Positions 48,521 through 60,770 of a stretch of 64,000 nucleotides of DNA are shown here, in pieces. A program made the position numbers and the translations under genes. Within the stretch, counting starts at the first letter, position 1, and every line of letters begins with the position of its first letter. This DNA comes from Dromaius novaehollandiae (Eukaryota; Chordata; Aves; Casuariiformes; Dromaiidae): contig NC_088132.1 in the NCBI RefSeq assembly GCF_036370855.1, forward strand, positions 67,618,841 through 67,682,840. The letters run 5' to 3'. Under the pieces are notes generated by a model that had not been told where the DNA came from, made no database searches, and was given only the letters and a program-made list of their open reading frames with translations.

Positions 48521-51500
48521 AAAGGGCACACCAAACATCAGTCATGTCAAGCCCATTGTTTGATCCATGCTCCTTTATCCTTGACGTTTTTGCATACCCG
48601 TATCACTTAGGTTTTGTCCACATGGACGTGACATCCAGCTCTTGAGCTCACAGTCAGTTTTCAAGGGCTTTTAATTTACATCCAGAACATGTAGCTAATT
48701 ATCCTGTAAATTTGTTCACATGACTAACAACAGTTCCTAGCAACAATAATAATGCCATTAGGAACTTCAGTTCTTATGTGTGCGATGTGTGCAAACACAT
48801 TTTACAAAGCCTAATCAATCAACACTGTCTCCATCATGAAATAGGAAAAAAATCTTCCGTAAATAAAATATTCCATAGCTTTCAGAGGCAGTTATTTATG
48901 AAGACTTTCTGACTAAATTTTTGTGAAATGAATCCTAGTTCTTGCATCACGCATTAGATTATTTTTAACCTGTAGTCTCAGAGATCACAGGTGATGTAAA
49001 AGAGAACACAGTATGCCTCAGCAGGAAATTTACGGCTGCAGCAAGCCCCTAGTTTCCATTCTTACTTCAGTGGATTTCTGGGCCAGTGTAATAAGATGTT
49101 GCTTGTCATGAGAGACACTGTGAATATGGGGAGAAATAAATAGAATATATGTAAATAAATAATAACCTTTCCATTTTTTAGGTTGTTCTTTGGCTAGGAA
49201 AATCAGGAGAAAATAGTCACAAAGAAATATAAAGCTGGAGAAGAGCAGACCTAAGAATGTCACTTTTTTTCTCTGCTGAGAGTGAAGTTGGGGGGTTGGG
49301 TCCTTTTAAAGGTGCGTGAGAAAGACGAAGCAAAAAATGGTGCAAGTGTGTTTATATAAGCTTGGCTACCAAGACTGTCTTTCATATTACTAATATGTGA
49401 TCTAGAGACATGCTTGCTCAGAATTTGAATTCAGGTTAATTTTTATACCCCTCCCATGTAACAGGCAGTACGAGGACTCTGAACTCGAGTGCTGATACAG
49501 TATTCCTGCAGAGCTGCAGCTAAAAATTGGAACTCGCATCTTCCATGTGGGGAGAAATTTGCCAGTTAATACAAGGTGTGTAAGGTACCTTTCAGAGTAT
49601 AGGAGTGACACAGGACAGAAGACACAGACATAGCCAGTACTAGGTACTCTAAATACTTATTTCACTGAAGGACAACTATGCCCATTGAAGAAATGATCAG
49701 CTACAGTTAGACAAAAAACATATTCCAAAACCAAGTTCCATTTTGTCCTTCCAGTATTCACTAAGTAAAACTGCACTTCTGTGTATCTTTCATCTATGTG
49801 CTATATTCCACAGTATTCAACCACATATTAGGGCTTGCACCACCTCACAAGTGTAAATGCTGCCTTTGCTCCCAGCGGCGAGTTGACCTACCACCAGACT
49901 CTGCATGTATGAAAGAACCCAGAGCCCAAAAGCCTGCTCGTCTTCATTTTCCAGCAATAACTGTGAGTCCACGTAGAGCTACCTCTTCATATCTTGCTTT
50001 CTTGACACCTTTAGACCATTGCACACTCAACAAAACTACCACTGCGTAGTACATTGTGGTGAATATGTTATATCACTATCCCAAACTGTATGGAGAGCTT
50101 GTATGGGAGGCAGGAAGTACTAGGAAAAAGAGTGTCCTCAGATCCAGGCTTCTGAAAATTGATCTCTGCGACACAATCAGGGCACAGCCACATACTGTTC
50201 AGTTTGTTTAAGCAGTCTTTCAGTATTGCTGCAACCACTCGTACAGCTGAATCAAAGTTATATTTACTTTCACAGGAAGCTACTCAGGTTTAGTTTATGG
50301 GCTTGTCCAAATATTGTTCATAGGAAATGATCTTGGCTTAAAAATCCTCTCCGTGACCAGAAGGGTGCATTGTCCACACAGAATTAATTACAGTGAAACT
50401 GGAGACTACGAAGACACGTACCATGGGTGGAGTCCAACTAAGTATTTCAGTGTTGAAATAATGGCATAAGAAAGGCATCTTTTGACTGCCTATTGTAACA
50501 GTGCATACCCTCATGTGGAAAGCATTTTTACACCCTATTCATCATATGGAAAAGCCTCCACTGACGCAGTCCAATTGCAAACAGAAAGATTTTAAGAACC
50601 TCACACAAGAAATCTGACTGTAAAAGTTTATGGTACTGCTGAAACTCCTGTTGATGTCATGTTGGCAACCAGCTGGCTTCCTCAGCATCTGGTGCTACTA
50701 CACTTGATCAGGTCAGTGCTGACTGGATGCCAATATACTAAGAATGGGAAGGCTACTTCTAGCTTGCTCCAGGGATACAAGTCAAGAAGCCTTAGGGCAA
50801 CAGAACTTAGAAAGAACACACCAGAATTAAAAAAACAAAAACAAAAAAAATGCTGACTGCAGGCAGTGCCCTGCAGCTAAGGCTGCTGAAAGTGAAATGA
50901 TGGGCTCAAGTCAGTGGAGATTCCTCCACTGAAAAGGCAAGGAAAGTAGGAGTGTGAGGGCCTTGAATACTGGAATTCCAGACTTTAGTGGGGAGAATGA
51001 AGGAATGGAACAGTCCATCTCCAAATGAGAAATAGAGAGAAATAGAGGAAAGAGAAAAATTTCATGCTGAAAGCTGATAATGTTACAGGTCAGAAGGGAG
51101 AAATTTCATGACACCATGTCTGAAGAACAATCTCCCTATGAATTCTGACAAGATTCATCACTTAAGTAGCTAATATGTTGTCTGAAGCGTACATGAAATT
51201 CATATTACGTAACTAGACCAAGTAAAAGATTTTGTAGAATTCAAAGGTGCAAAACATAGGATTGCTTCAAGGACAAACTGAACTGTGATCCAGTGTAATT
51301 TTTAGCCCAGCTATTATTTTTATGTAATTCATATGTTAAATCCAAATGATATCCAGTACAAAGTTGCTGTCAATTTTCCTTCAAAAATGATTTCTCAAAA
51401 TTTTTAGCACAGCTGTTCAAACTACAGGTTCAAATACAAAAAGGAAATTCATCTGGAAATACCAAATATCTACCATATTCTATGGTTATTTTGATAAAAA

Positions 51501-54500
51501 TTTATCTGCCACTTCAAAGGCCCATTTTTCAAAGATTCAAGAACACACCATGAATATGTACACTTTAGAAAATAGCCAGCTATAATTCTGGGAAATACCA
51601 TTGATTGTTGACTGCCCCAGTAACATTCAGTTGAACTGTTGGTTAAAATGGTTTCCAGAAGTACAATTCATATTTAAAGTCTTTCTACAGGCCAAAAATA
51701 GAATTTACAGAAATAAGATCTTTGTTCATCATTCAACCTAAAATAGATTTTTCATCTTGTGTTGATACAGCTAGTTTATATGACATTTGTTCAACTAATT
51801 CTTTTACATAGTTTCTTTTATCCAAACTGGCATGAATTTCTACTCTGTCTACTATGTAGTAAAAATTGTATAACAGAGCCATAGCCGAGGTAAGAAACCC
51901 TGCAAAACTATTGTCTTATACATATTAGAAGGCAAATCAGTGGTATTTAGGAGTAGCTTAATTAATTAAACTATTTTCTGAAGTCATGAGACTGCTGTAT
52001 AGCAGATGGCTAAACTTATGTTTTGCTAATTTGACACAAAATGGTAGTGTCTGGATAATATTAGGCAGAGTACCAGGAAGGCTGGCTGAAGAGATTATTC
52101 ATCATTTAGACCTGAGTTCTTGTACTATGAGTTTTGGACATAGTCAGATCTATGTTTCACAGAGCTCGTTGCGTAACTAGAAACCTGGCTCTATAAAGGC
52201 TTACTCCATTTTTCTGAGTCATGGTTTGGGTCTAGTTAAAGGCAGGATATTGGCATTTTGATGGGTCATCAACTGGTAATGGCAAGGAGGTTGATGGAGC
52301 TTGTGCTCATACACATCAGTATCATTCTACATTGGATGCGATTCTGGCCCCTCCATCTCCCTTGTATATGCCTATGCCGAAAGCATTCAGAATGCAACCT
52401 TTATAACTTAAAAAAATTGTATATCCAGTCAACATATGAATGGTAAGATCTGAAACAGGAGAGAATATGACTGTAGCTCACATTAAATCCAGTATGGAAT
52501 AAAGAACTCTTGCTTATGCCTCTGTTTCTTACAACTTCCAACAGAAATTGGAAAGTTTCCTTCCATCATGAGTGCTTCAGACATATAAGAAATTCTCTCT
52601 GCCATCTCTAGACAGTTGACCATTGTTACAGGAACTGCATCAGCTCCTTAGCATATGAAACAGTAAAAGATATTCAGATTTTAAACATTTGAATGTACCT
52701 TTTGTTAAATTAAGCATTATATCAGATATCCCACAAAGCCAATCTATAATTTCAAATTATTTTTTTGCTTACCTTTATCATTTCCTTCTGGAATGCAGGA
52801 TGGGATCAAGTGAAGTAGGTCGAAGTCAAATTATTATTCCTTGAGAAAGACTGATTGCTTGTCATCCGACCTAACCACAAACAAGAGCAGCTGAATGCAC
52901 TCTGAATTATTTCAATACCCTTCTGTTCAAATTTATTTTAATTTTCATTGCTTTGTTTGTGACATCCAGGTTCCTAGGACCTTGATTTCCTCTCCTGCCT
53001 ACCTTTAAAGCTATAAATGGTTCCAGAATAATGAATATATTTGATATAAGTAGATGTAGCTACAACTTGCTGCTAGCAAGAAAGTAGTTTTAGAAATACA
53101 TCTTCTTACAGAAAGTCAGTTTCTGCTTGGAGAAGTGTCCAATTATTATAAATAGATTCTTCAGTGAAGTGCAATATACTTCAGAGACACCGCCTAAAGT
53201 ATTGCTTTAAACTTGTACATCAGTTATTAAATTCATACACAACAAGGCCCTTGGTCAAATCATTTCTGTATCTCTTACTAGGCAAAAAAATACAGTGCTG
53301 AGAAACATGGAGACCCAATGTTATTATGCCAGTTTAAAAGGCCCTGTGGTCATTCTTTCTTCTCGCTTAAGCCAAGCTGATTTGGGACAAACAAAAAACC
53401 TGCAATAAGCCCTTCCTAAGCTGAGCCATTCATGGGGGTTTGGACTGGTGCAGATTTGAGAATAGAGAGGAAATGCTGAGAGATCTAGTACAAATTTTCT
53501 TTAAAAGAAATCTCTAAGAGCCTCTGGTTTATTCAGGTTATATGGGCATATGTACACAATTGCTTATTGTTTAGTTTACAAGGAGGAGGTAACCTCTTTA
53601 CGTGCTGAAAACTTTGAGTATAGGAAACAATTAAAAATAGGCAAGTGTTGAAACCTGGGTGAACAAAGGCTAGAGAGCAGAGAAGAGAACTTCTCTGCCG
53701 GGTTTCCATTACCTCTAACTTTGCCAGAAATCTCCACAAGTAATGTAGGGTCTCTGAGGAACAGAATGGTTTCTTCCCTTTCTGAGACAATTCACAAATT
53801 TTTTCTCTATCAAAAGTATTTTTGATACAGAGCCAAATGCAGTTCTCACTGATTCAGCTTTGGCAAAAGCAATCAATGACTATTTAGCTACAAGAATCCA
53901 GTACCACTTTTAATATATATTTTATGTATATGTGTGTGTGTGTTTATACACATGCACAGATATACACATAGACTCAAGGAAAAATATTACTTCCCGAGCC
54001 TAATCCAATCTTTGTAGATATCCCTGGAAAAATTTTAGATCAGACATGAGCTTAGCTCTCTCAATATACTAGATTTAAGAGGTTAGGAAGAGTCTCCTCT
54101 AAGTTTAGGACACATTTCTTTGCTTGCCATGGCTACTGCATAAACCTGAGTAGGGACAGCATCTCCAAAACAGGAATAGAAAGAAACACTGTTTTCAGCC
54201 TCGCTAACCCAGGCCTGTAGGCAAGTTTCTTTGGGAAGATGAACTCTACTAAATGAGTGACAACTGTCATATACTAATAAAAACAGTTGTCAACCTGATG
54301 TGAGTCAGCCTGGGCAAAAGACAAGCATCAGCAGACTCTTCTTAAGATATAAAAATTGGACTGTGTCTTCCTCTTCTTCCTAAATAATTAACCAAGCTGG
54401 CATGACAAGTAATCAAGAAATCACGTTCCAATGCAAGACTAGTTATTATAATTTAGTTGATAATTCAGAGGCCAGGCAAAACTTGAGGATGGTACATGTT

Positions 54501-56049
54501 ATTCATGTATGCACTAAACATCATAAAGGGCTTGTCTAAACAAGGACTTTTAAGACATACAGGGTAAATTGATTAAAATTCTGAATTTAAGGCTCAAGTG
54601 CATTAAAATCCTATTGCCTTTGGACTGTCACATTCAGAGGTTTTGCGATTTTATTTCACTGTAAGTTAATCCTATTCACAAAGAATTAAAGCTCCTTTAC
54701 TTCTGAAGGAGGTGACCATTAAAGAGTAGACCCACTATATTAGCATTTCGTGCATTAGCTGTGGTTGGTTCATCCTAACTTTCCCTGCACAGAGTAACCT
54801 GAGCATGATTTTTGGCTGTCTAGTCATGCACCTTGTCATCCAGTTGATTTCCAGGCATACCTGTGGGTATGTAGGCTAGAAGAGTCCCAGGAAAGTTTCT
54901 AGGAAAGCTCACTAAGAAGCCATCCTCCACAAGGTCTCTTTTCCATTTCTGCAGCACTGGTGTAATGTAGCTACATGAAATTTAAGAGGATACAAATCTT
55001 AGGCCTGCTTAAAATAACAACAGACTAGGTATCTGTCAGCAATATGCTTTGCATTGCATTGGACAGAACATAAAACCAGAAAAACAACATAAATCACTGT
55101 ATAACATAAGAAGTGTTGCAACAGTGCTATAATTTATGTCTGTTTTTCACGGCACTTGATTTCATTCCTGCCAGCCTTCATTTTCTCTTCTCTACAGTCC
55201 ATATTCTGCTTTGGAAACACCTTACTAATTTTAATATCAGTTTACATCAGAAAGAGAACTGACAGCTAGATGCATAGGAAAGCAGCTAAGGGATGGCAGC
55301 AAGGGGAGCCAGAAGAGAAGAGAACAAATGCCAAGGGATACAGACAGGAAAGGTCAGTCTGTTTTGCTTCTCCCCAAGGAAAGGGGAGAAAACAAGGGAA
55401 GTGATGAGGAAAGAAACAGGAATGGAGTCGTGGAAGGAGGCAGAACATATTAATTTTGTTAAGTTTGCATATTAGAACTGCATCCATAACTCAAGACTGT
55501 TAAGTTGGATCAATCAAGGCAGTGAAGCACAAGCAGTAATCCTGCCAAACAACAGTCCAATTTAAAAGCAGAAATGTTTTTTTCAGTGAGAAGTTTTTTA
55601 GCAGTTTCTACCCCCCTGCCTTCAGGTTTTCAGTTTCCATCCGCTTTGTATTAATGCTCAGAGACAGGAATGTAATAGAATCACAAAGTGGGAGATGTTT
55701 TTTGATAGATAACATGGCATTCATTTTGTTTTGGAGCAATAAATGTAAAAGGGAAGAAAAGGAATGAATGAATTAAATGATTAAAATATCGAAAGCAGAC
55801 ATTTCATTTGCAGTTTGGTCACACAAAAAGTCACATCCAATCATGGACACTAAAGATAGGGCTATTATCTAACACTCTGAGATATCCCCCCTATCTATAT
55901 CTGAATTGCTGTTAGTGATTCTTTTAGTAACTTGAAGTTAACATTTCCCTACACATTGTTAGTTTCCCTCTGACAAGTAACTTTTCACCCTTTTTATATG
56001 TTTAATACTGAGCTAAATTTAAACTGTCCTGTTTTTATCTAAAGATGCA
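48521..56049. other. Long non-coding stretch
   Basis: Over 7.5 kb I see no gene, RNA gene or repeat I can name with confidence. A (TG)n/AT patch lies at 53912-53945 (TATATATATTTTATGTATATGTGTGTGTG). Scattered open frames (for example 49798-50049, 53533-53790, 55266-55487) are short and overlap on opposite strands. Confidence 0.45.
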
Positions 56050-56159
56050 GCTTGCTGTTCCAGCTAACCTGATCTAAGAGGAAACTGCTGCCGAAGGAGC
56101 AGTCTTGCTTCCTCTCCTCTTCCACCCACCACCCATTCCCACCCCTCCACCCCCTTTGC

Positions 56160-56246
56160 ACTGAAGAACATTCTTTCTTTCACTCCTTCTATCCTTTTTG
56201 ACGTCCTTCCTTCCTTCTCTCTTTCTCTCCCTTTCTCCCCTCTGCC
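56160..56246. promoter_or_regulatory. CT-rich tract upstream of the CpG island
   Basis: An almost pure pyrimidine run on the plus strand (TTCTTTCTTTCACTCCTTC...CCTTCCTTCCTTCTCTCTTTCTCTCCCTTTCTCCCCTCTGCC) leads directly into the CpG island. Such GA/CT tracts are common in vertebrate promoters and 5' untranslated regions, where they can bind GA-binding factors or form H-DNA. It also explains the RERERKREGRK-like minus-strand open frame. Confidence 0.6.
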
Positions 56247-56249
56247 TGA

Positions 56250-56445
56250 TCCAACTCGCCAGGGCTGGGATGCGAGTCAGCGCCAAGGCGAGAGGGAAAG
56301 GAGACACCCGGGGCGCCCGGCCCTGGCTCTCCGCCGGGCGAGACCCCGCCGCGACCGCCCGAGCGCCGCTGCCAGCAGAGGGAGCGCGCAGCGTTCGTCC
56401 CCGGCGCCCAGAAGTCAAACCTCATCGCTGTCGGGGCTTGCAAAA
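56250..56445. promoter_or_regulatory. CpG island, probable promoter
   Basis: In about 190 bp I count about 25 CpGs, with blocks such as CACCCGGGGCGCCCGGCCC, TCTCCGCCGGGCGAGACCCCGCCGCGACCGCCCGAGCGCCGC and CCCCGGCGCCC. This is far above the rest of the window. It is flanked by a CT-rich tract on the left and followed by a short ATG frame and a plausible splice donor (GGGAG|GTAACA at 56688) on the right, which favours plus-strand transcription. A minus-strand or bidirectional promoter is not excluded. There is no TATA box, as usual for island promoters. The gene it serves is not identifiable from this window. Confidence 0.65.
56369..56388 (+). promoter_or_regulatory. CTCF-like motif in the CpG island
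   Basis: CTGCCAGCAGAGGGAGCGCG closely fits the core CTCF consensus (CCASCAGRKGGCRS-like). Key positions CCAGCAGAGGG are kept; the base after GGG is A where G is the more usual base. Promoter-proximal CTCF sites are common. Occupancy cannot be judged from sequence. Confidence 0.5.
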
Positions 56446-56456
56446 GGGAGTAATAC

Positions 56457-56525
56457 ATGGAGCAAGAACAGGATTGCATGTCAAAGTCCCTTCCCATCTA
56501 TTACAACATCGAACTTGAGGTCTAA
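56457..56525 (+). other. Short reading frame after the CpG island (possible uORF or first-exon coding start)
   Basis: An ATG at 56457 opens 22 codons (MEQEQDCMSKSLPIYYNIEL, then EV) to a TAA at 56523. The mix of residues looks more protein-like than neighbouring frames, and its place just 3' of a CpG island is that of an upstream ORF or of a short first coding exon spliced at GAG|GTCTAA (56520). That donor is weak and the ATG context is poor (T at -3, G at +4). I do not recognise the peptide. Confidence 0.25.
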
Positions 56526-56687
56526 AACAAGCAACAGCCTAAACCGAGTAACAGCTCTCGCCTTTTCTTTGCAACAGGTTTCATACTAGTCAGTTAGAAT
56601 AATCGCTGTTTATTTAACCATTTGGTCAGGATTCAGATGAGGGATGTGCCCTAAACACACACGAAATCACTTCGAACGAACAGGGAG

Positions 56688-56693
56688 GTAACA
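56688..56693 (+). other. Candidate splice donor downstream of the CpG island
   Basis: CAGGGAG|GTAACA at 56681-56693 is a fair 5' splice-site match and would end a first exon of roughly 250-400 nt starting in the CpG island. It is one of several GT sites in the area and is unproven. Confidence 0.25.
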
Positions 56694-59600
56694 AAGTAAC
56701 AGCTTTGGGAGAGCCAAAAGCGGCCTTGCAGTTCTTACAATTTCCATAAAGCAAGTAAATTTACGTAAGAAAATATATACAAGCTAACATGAATAATGCA
56801 AGATGCACACAAAAGTCAGGAAAGCCAAATATTAAGCTTTAACTTCCTCAGTTTTAACTCTTCACATTGTATATCCTGTAGTTTTTATGGTAGACCATAA
56901 ATAACAAAACGATACATTAAGGTTTCCATTTAATAAGGAAACCAGGAATAGAAAAATAACACATGTGTACAACTTGGCCAAGTAAACACTGTGGAAACAG
57001 TCTTAAATTTTAGTGTTTCCTGAGTCTGGATTGAGGATGTTTTAGCCCACATCTGGATCAAATGATGTGACTTGAGTCCTTCTCAGATATGGAACTATGG
57101 CATAAGATATATTTTTATATTAGCATAACTCAGCTTGGCTGATTTTTTTTCAAATTTTGGGGAATCTAAGCATATTCGGATTGAAAAAACAGCAAAAGCA
57201 ACAGATTGAAAAAAGCAACAGAAAAAACTGCAGCTCCAAAGTAATTCATTTGAAAAAGCTGCAATCCTCTGGAAATCAGGAGATAGAAACAAAAGTCCTG
57301 CACTCAGAGAAACTGCACTTCTTGAGATACCCACATTTAAACAGGAGAATGTGCAGTAACTTGGAACTGACAATGATCTGCCTCGCATGAAATTACAGCA
57401 GAACTACTACATCAATTGCAGGTTACTTATTCCTGATTTACCTGAGCATATGTGAGATTAAAAAAGGATTTTGATTGCATATAAAATACAAGATCAGACT
57501 TTCCAAGAACCTACCTTTCTGACAAACGTGTCTGCTCTGACTCCATGGTAATCATAGCAGAAAACTCCCATGGTGAACTCCAGTTCTCTCTTGATTTGTA
57601 TAAAATAACGTTATCTTTTCTAGGGCCCTGTAGGAGTCTCTGGAATGTGCACCTCTCATTTGGTTAAGAGCTGTGACTTTGAGAATGTCCACAGTCAGAT
57701 TTAAAGAAAGGGCAGTATAGGGGCACATAAGCGTAGGAACACATAAATACTTTTTGAGGAGGATAGAAGAAAAATCAACCCAATGTACTGTAAGCACACT
57801 GTAAAATATCCTGCCCAGGTCTTCAACAGCTGCAGAATCCCTCAAAAAGAGGCAGAATCATCTTTCACTTATGAGAGTAGACAGAGTTACGAAGATGGCC
57901 TTAGACATGTTATCACACCCACCTTTGCGCATCATCCTTTCCTCGCAGAAGGGCACTGAAGAGGATTACAGGGAAACATATCTTTCAGCTTCCCAGTTCT
58001 TTCCCACCTGGATTCCATATGGCCTCTAGGGACCTAGAGCATGTTTAAAGTTACACCAGCATCACTTGTACCACAAAGTCCACTACATCGCGGAGGGAAT
58101 CAAGTTGATGTAATGCTTCTTCCTCTGAAATTGTTAAATAAATCCATGTTCTGACCACTCATGATTCTAAAAGGTGTTTGTTTAGGTAGCTATGAACATT
58201 GGCGATTGTACAAAGATATGGAATACTCACCCCCAAAAGTTCACTTGGAGCTTTAACTGGTTCTGGAAAGCACAGCTGCAAGTGTTCCAGTAAAATTAAC
58301 TATGTTTCTCTGACATATTTTGTCACCTCTCCTTCCATCAGAGCCCCAACCACCTAGGGACATGGCTAGAATACCAGAATGCCCTACTACACCTCAACGT
58401 TCAGTCAGAAGACGTGGTCTTCTGAAGACAAAGCTCAGACACAGCAGAGCGCTCAGCTCAATGAGCATTTGTCCAGCCCAGAGCACCAGCAAAAATCACT
58501 CACATCTGCCTCAAAAACACCATATAAATGCAGCTTTAGGTTGTTCTCTGTGTGCAGACAGACACATAGAAACACACTTATCCTGTCTTCTGCACAGAAC
58601 GGATCCCAAAGACCTCCAAGAAACTGCTACTTTTTTCATAATAATCAGGAACATCTCTTTTCTTGCATTCGTTTTCTCACTCTTTTCTCTTCTAACTGGA
58701 TACTCTCAGTGATTATTTCCTTTTCTTAAAACCACAAAAATTGAAAAGCATTTGGGCAACCTGTCAGCTTGTTGTCCTTTTGTATTTTTCAAATTAACAC
58801 CCCATTTTGATATAAATCAAAACTTCATTATCATTTAATGTAAATTCTGTCTGGAGATAGCAGATATTTTCAGGTGTTTCTATTACAAAATAGTTTAGCC
58901 ATATAAAATACATCTGTGATCATGCCTTCCAGAGTCATTGCGATTCAATAGACAAGCACTGGTCACACGTGCTAATGTTTCTCTAGTGTGGCTTTGACAG
59001 ATGACAAGTGCCCAGATCTTAACCAAGATTTCACAGTGTTTGGGAAAGAAAGTATTTGTCTTGTGGATTTATTTGCCTTTACTACACTATATGCTTCTTG
59101 CATATATATTTCTTTTCCTGTATGCTTTGGCAAGGTTCCCAAAATATTAAATAAATTATAGAAAAAAGTAAAACACTCCTAAATGTGCAAATATTTCTTC
59201 TTCATTCCTTTTTTAAACCACAACACTCAAAATGAAAAAGCATAGTGTAACTTCCATGTAAAGTTTCTCACTGTTAATAGCTGATATGGCTTGACTTTGA
59301 TCCAAAAGGAGAGAATGAGCAGGGAAGAGACACAGACTGTACAGAACTTCACCTTATATAGGATTTTGTAAGAGCTAATTGGAACAAGTGGTGTGAGGTG
59401 CCTAATAAATGTTGTTGATCTCACTGGGGTTTTCCCACCCTACCCAGATATGTCCTACACCTCCTGTCACCAGCATGAAAATTGTCTAGGCAGTTATTTT
59501 CAAGCCTGCAAGGACAAAGCCCTTGGGAATATGCCCATGCAGAGCAGTGTCAGGAAGCCACCTGGAGTTGGACAGAAGATGCAGCTGAGAAGAGGTGTCC

Positions 59601-59785
59601 AAGGAGGCGAGGGGATGACTCTGCACAAGGAAGCCCAGAGGTTTCTCTGTGGTCACCAGATGAGGGATGCACTGAGCTAAACTCTCAGCTATTAGCTGTC
59701 TCCCGTCCCAGTGCGCCCACTAAGAGACAGCAGAAACTCAACATTTTCTGGGGGCTTTGATTTTTTTCCATCCTGTTCCCTACAG
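56694..59785. other. Non-coding stretch, possible intron
   Basis: AT-rich, with no recognised gene or repeat. If the exon-like segments at 56.4-56.7 and 59.8-60.1 kb are real, this would be the intron between them. Open frames at 58320-58729 overlap in two frames and show no known domain. Confidence 0.4.
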
Positions 59786-60079
59786 TGCCCTTCCCTCCCC
59801 TGGCCAAAGCCACCTCAGCACTGCTCCATCCCCAGGCTGTTAGACACCTGTCCTACTCTCCCCACAGCTGTCACCTCCTCCTTGGGGACACATTCCTGCT
59901 GCCTAGTCCTCCTTGCCCACTCCTGGGATATGCCATAACAGGTACATTTACAACCTTCTTGCCCCCTCCTCCCTTCGCTCCAACTGCTGCATTTCTCATG
60001 AAGGCCCTGCAACTTGACAGAACATTTGCACACCGCTGAAGTTGTCCATTTTGGGGTGCCAGGTCGCTGAGCCCATTAG
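59786..60079 (+). other. Candidate non-coding exon bounded by strong splice sites
   Basis: The left edge is a strong acceptor (GATTTTTTTCCATCCTGTTCCCTACAG ending at 59785). The right edge is a perfect donor (CATTAG|GTAAGT, GT at 60080-60081). The 294-nt interval is C-rich and stands out from its AT-rich flanks. All three forward frames contain stops, so if it is spliced it would be an untranslated or lncRNA exon. It lies 3.1 kb downstream of the CpG-island donor on the same strand. Chance pairing of splice-like sites remains possible. Confidence 0.3.
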
Positions 60080-60544
60080 GTAAGTCTCATACCCCATTTC
60101 CAGGTGCTTCTGGGCCTTCTCACTCACTTGCTCACAGGGTGCACAAGTGCAGAGATGCCTCTAAACTCCATGTGGTTTTCAGAAATCACTCAGACCCTTC
60201 CCCTCCGGTGTCTGAGATGTGCCCTGTCAACCATGTGTAACATAACCCTCTTCACAGCTCTCTAGGAGAGTCCCGTAAGTTCACTGCAGCTTCTCCTCCC
60301 CTCCTCAAAAAAAGTGCTTAACAGTCTACTTTACTATGATCCATTTCCAACTAATCTTTTAGCTAATTTGGCAATACTCAAGTAATCTCTGAGCTGCCTT
60401 GTGGATTTCATTAGCTGTCGGTAAATAACAGTTTTAGCTGCAATTAGAGAGCAATGAGTGCTCAACTGTACAGAAGCATAAGTATTATGTGAAAGGTGAT
60501 AGAAAAAAAAAAAGAACAGTTTCTGGTAGCCAGAATGAACAACA

Positions 60545-60770
60545 AGGTAAAATTGCATCAAGGAATTTGAGGTTATATGTTAGGAAGCACTTTCTTGCAG
60601 TAAGGATAGTTACAGAATATATTCCCTAGAGACTTCAACACCAGCTTGTGAGAGCAGATCAGACAAATGCCTCTGGGAAGGATGCAGATCCTGTCTCGGG
60701 TGGCAAGACAAGGTCTCTTGTTCCTCCCAGCACTAGCTTCTGACAGGAGGGGACTCTGTACACCCTGCAG
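60545..60770 (+). mobile_element. Old CR1 LINE 3' region
   Basis: AAGGTAAAATTGCATCAAGGAATTTGAGGTTATATGTTAGGAAGCACTTTCTTGCAGTAAGGATAGTTACAGAATATATTCCCTAGAGAC (60545-60634) fits the CR1 block TTTAGGTTAGATATTAGGAAGAACTTCTTCACAGTAAGGGTGGTTA...GAACAGGTTGCC. CAGATCAGACAAATGCCTCTGGGA...GTCTCTTGTTCCTCCCAGCACTAGCTTCTGA then corresponds to the AGACAAATACCTGTC...GATCTCTTGAGGTCCCTTCCAGCCCTA tail. It is diverged and the terminal repeat is lost. Confidence 0.6.

Noticed and set aside
56074..56418. 114-codon minus-strand frame (and the overlapping 102-codon frame) across the CpG island
   Set aside because: Arg/Gly/Ser/Ala-rich composition follows from GC-rich and CT-rich DNA, which is poor in stop codons. 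No recognisable domain.
58320..58729. Two overlapping plus-strand frames of 130 and 116 codons
   Set aside because: Both frames are open over the same DNA and neither has a recognisable motif. The start codons are not in a convincing context.
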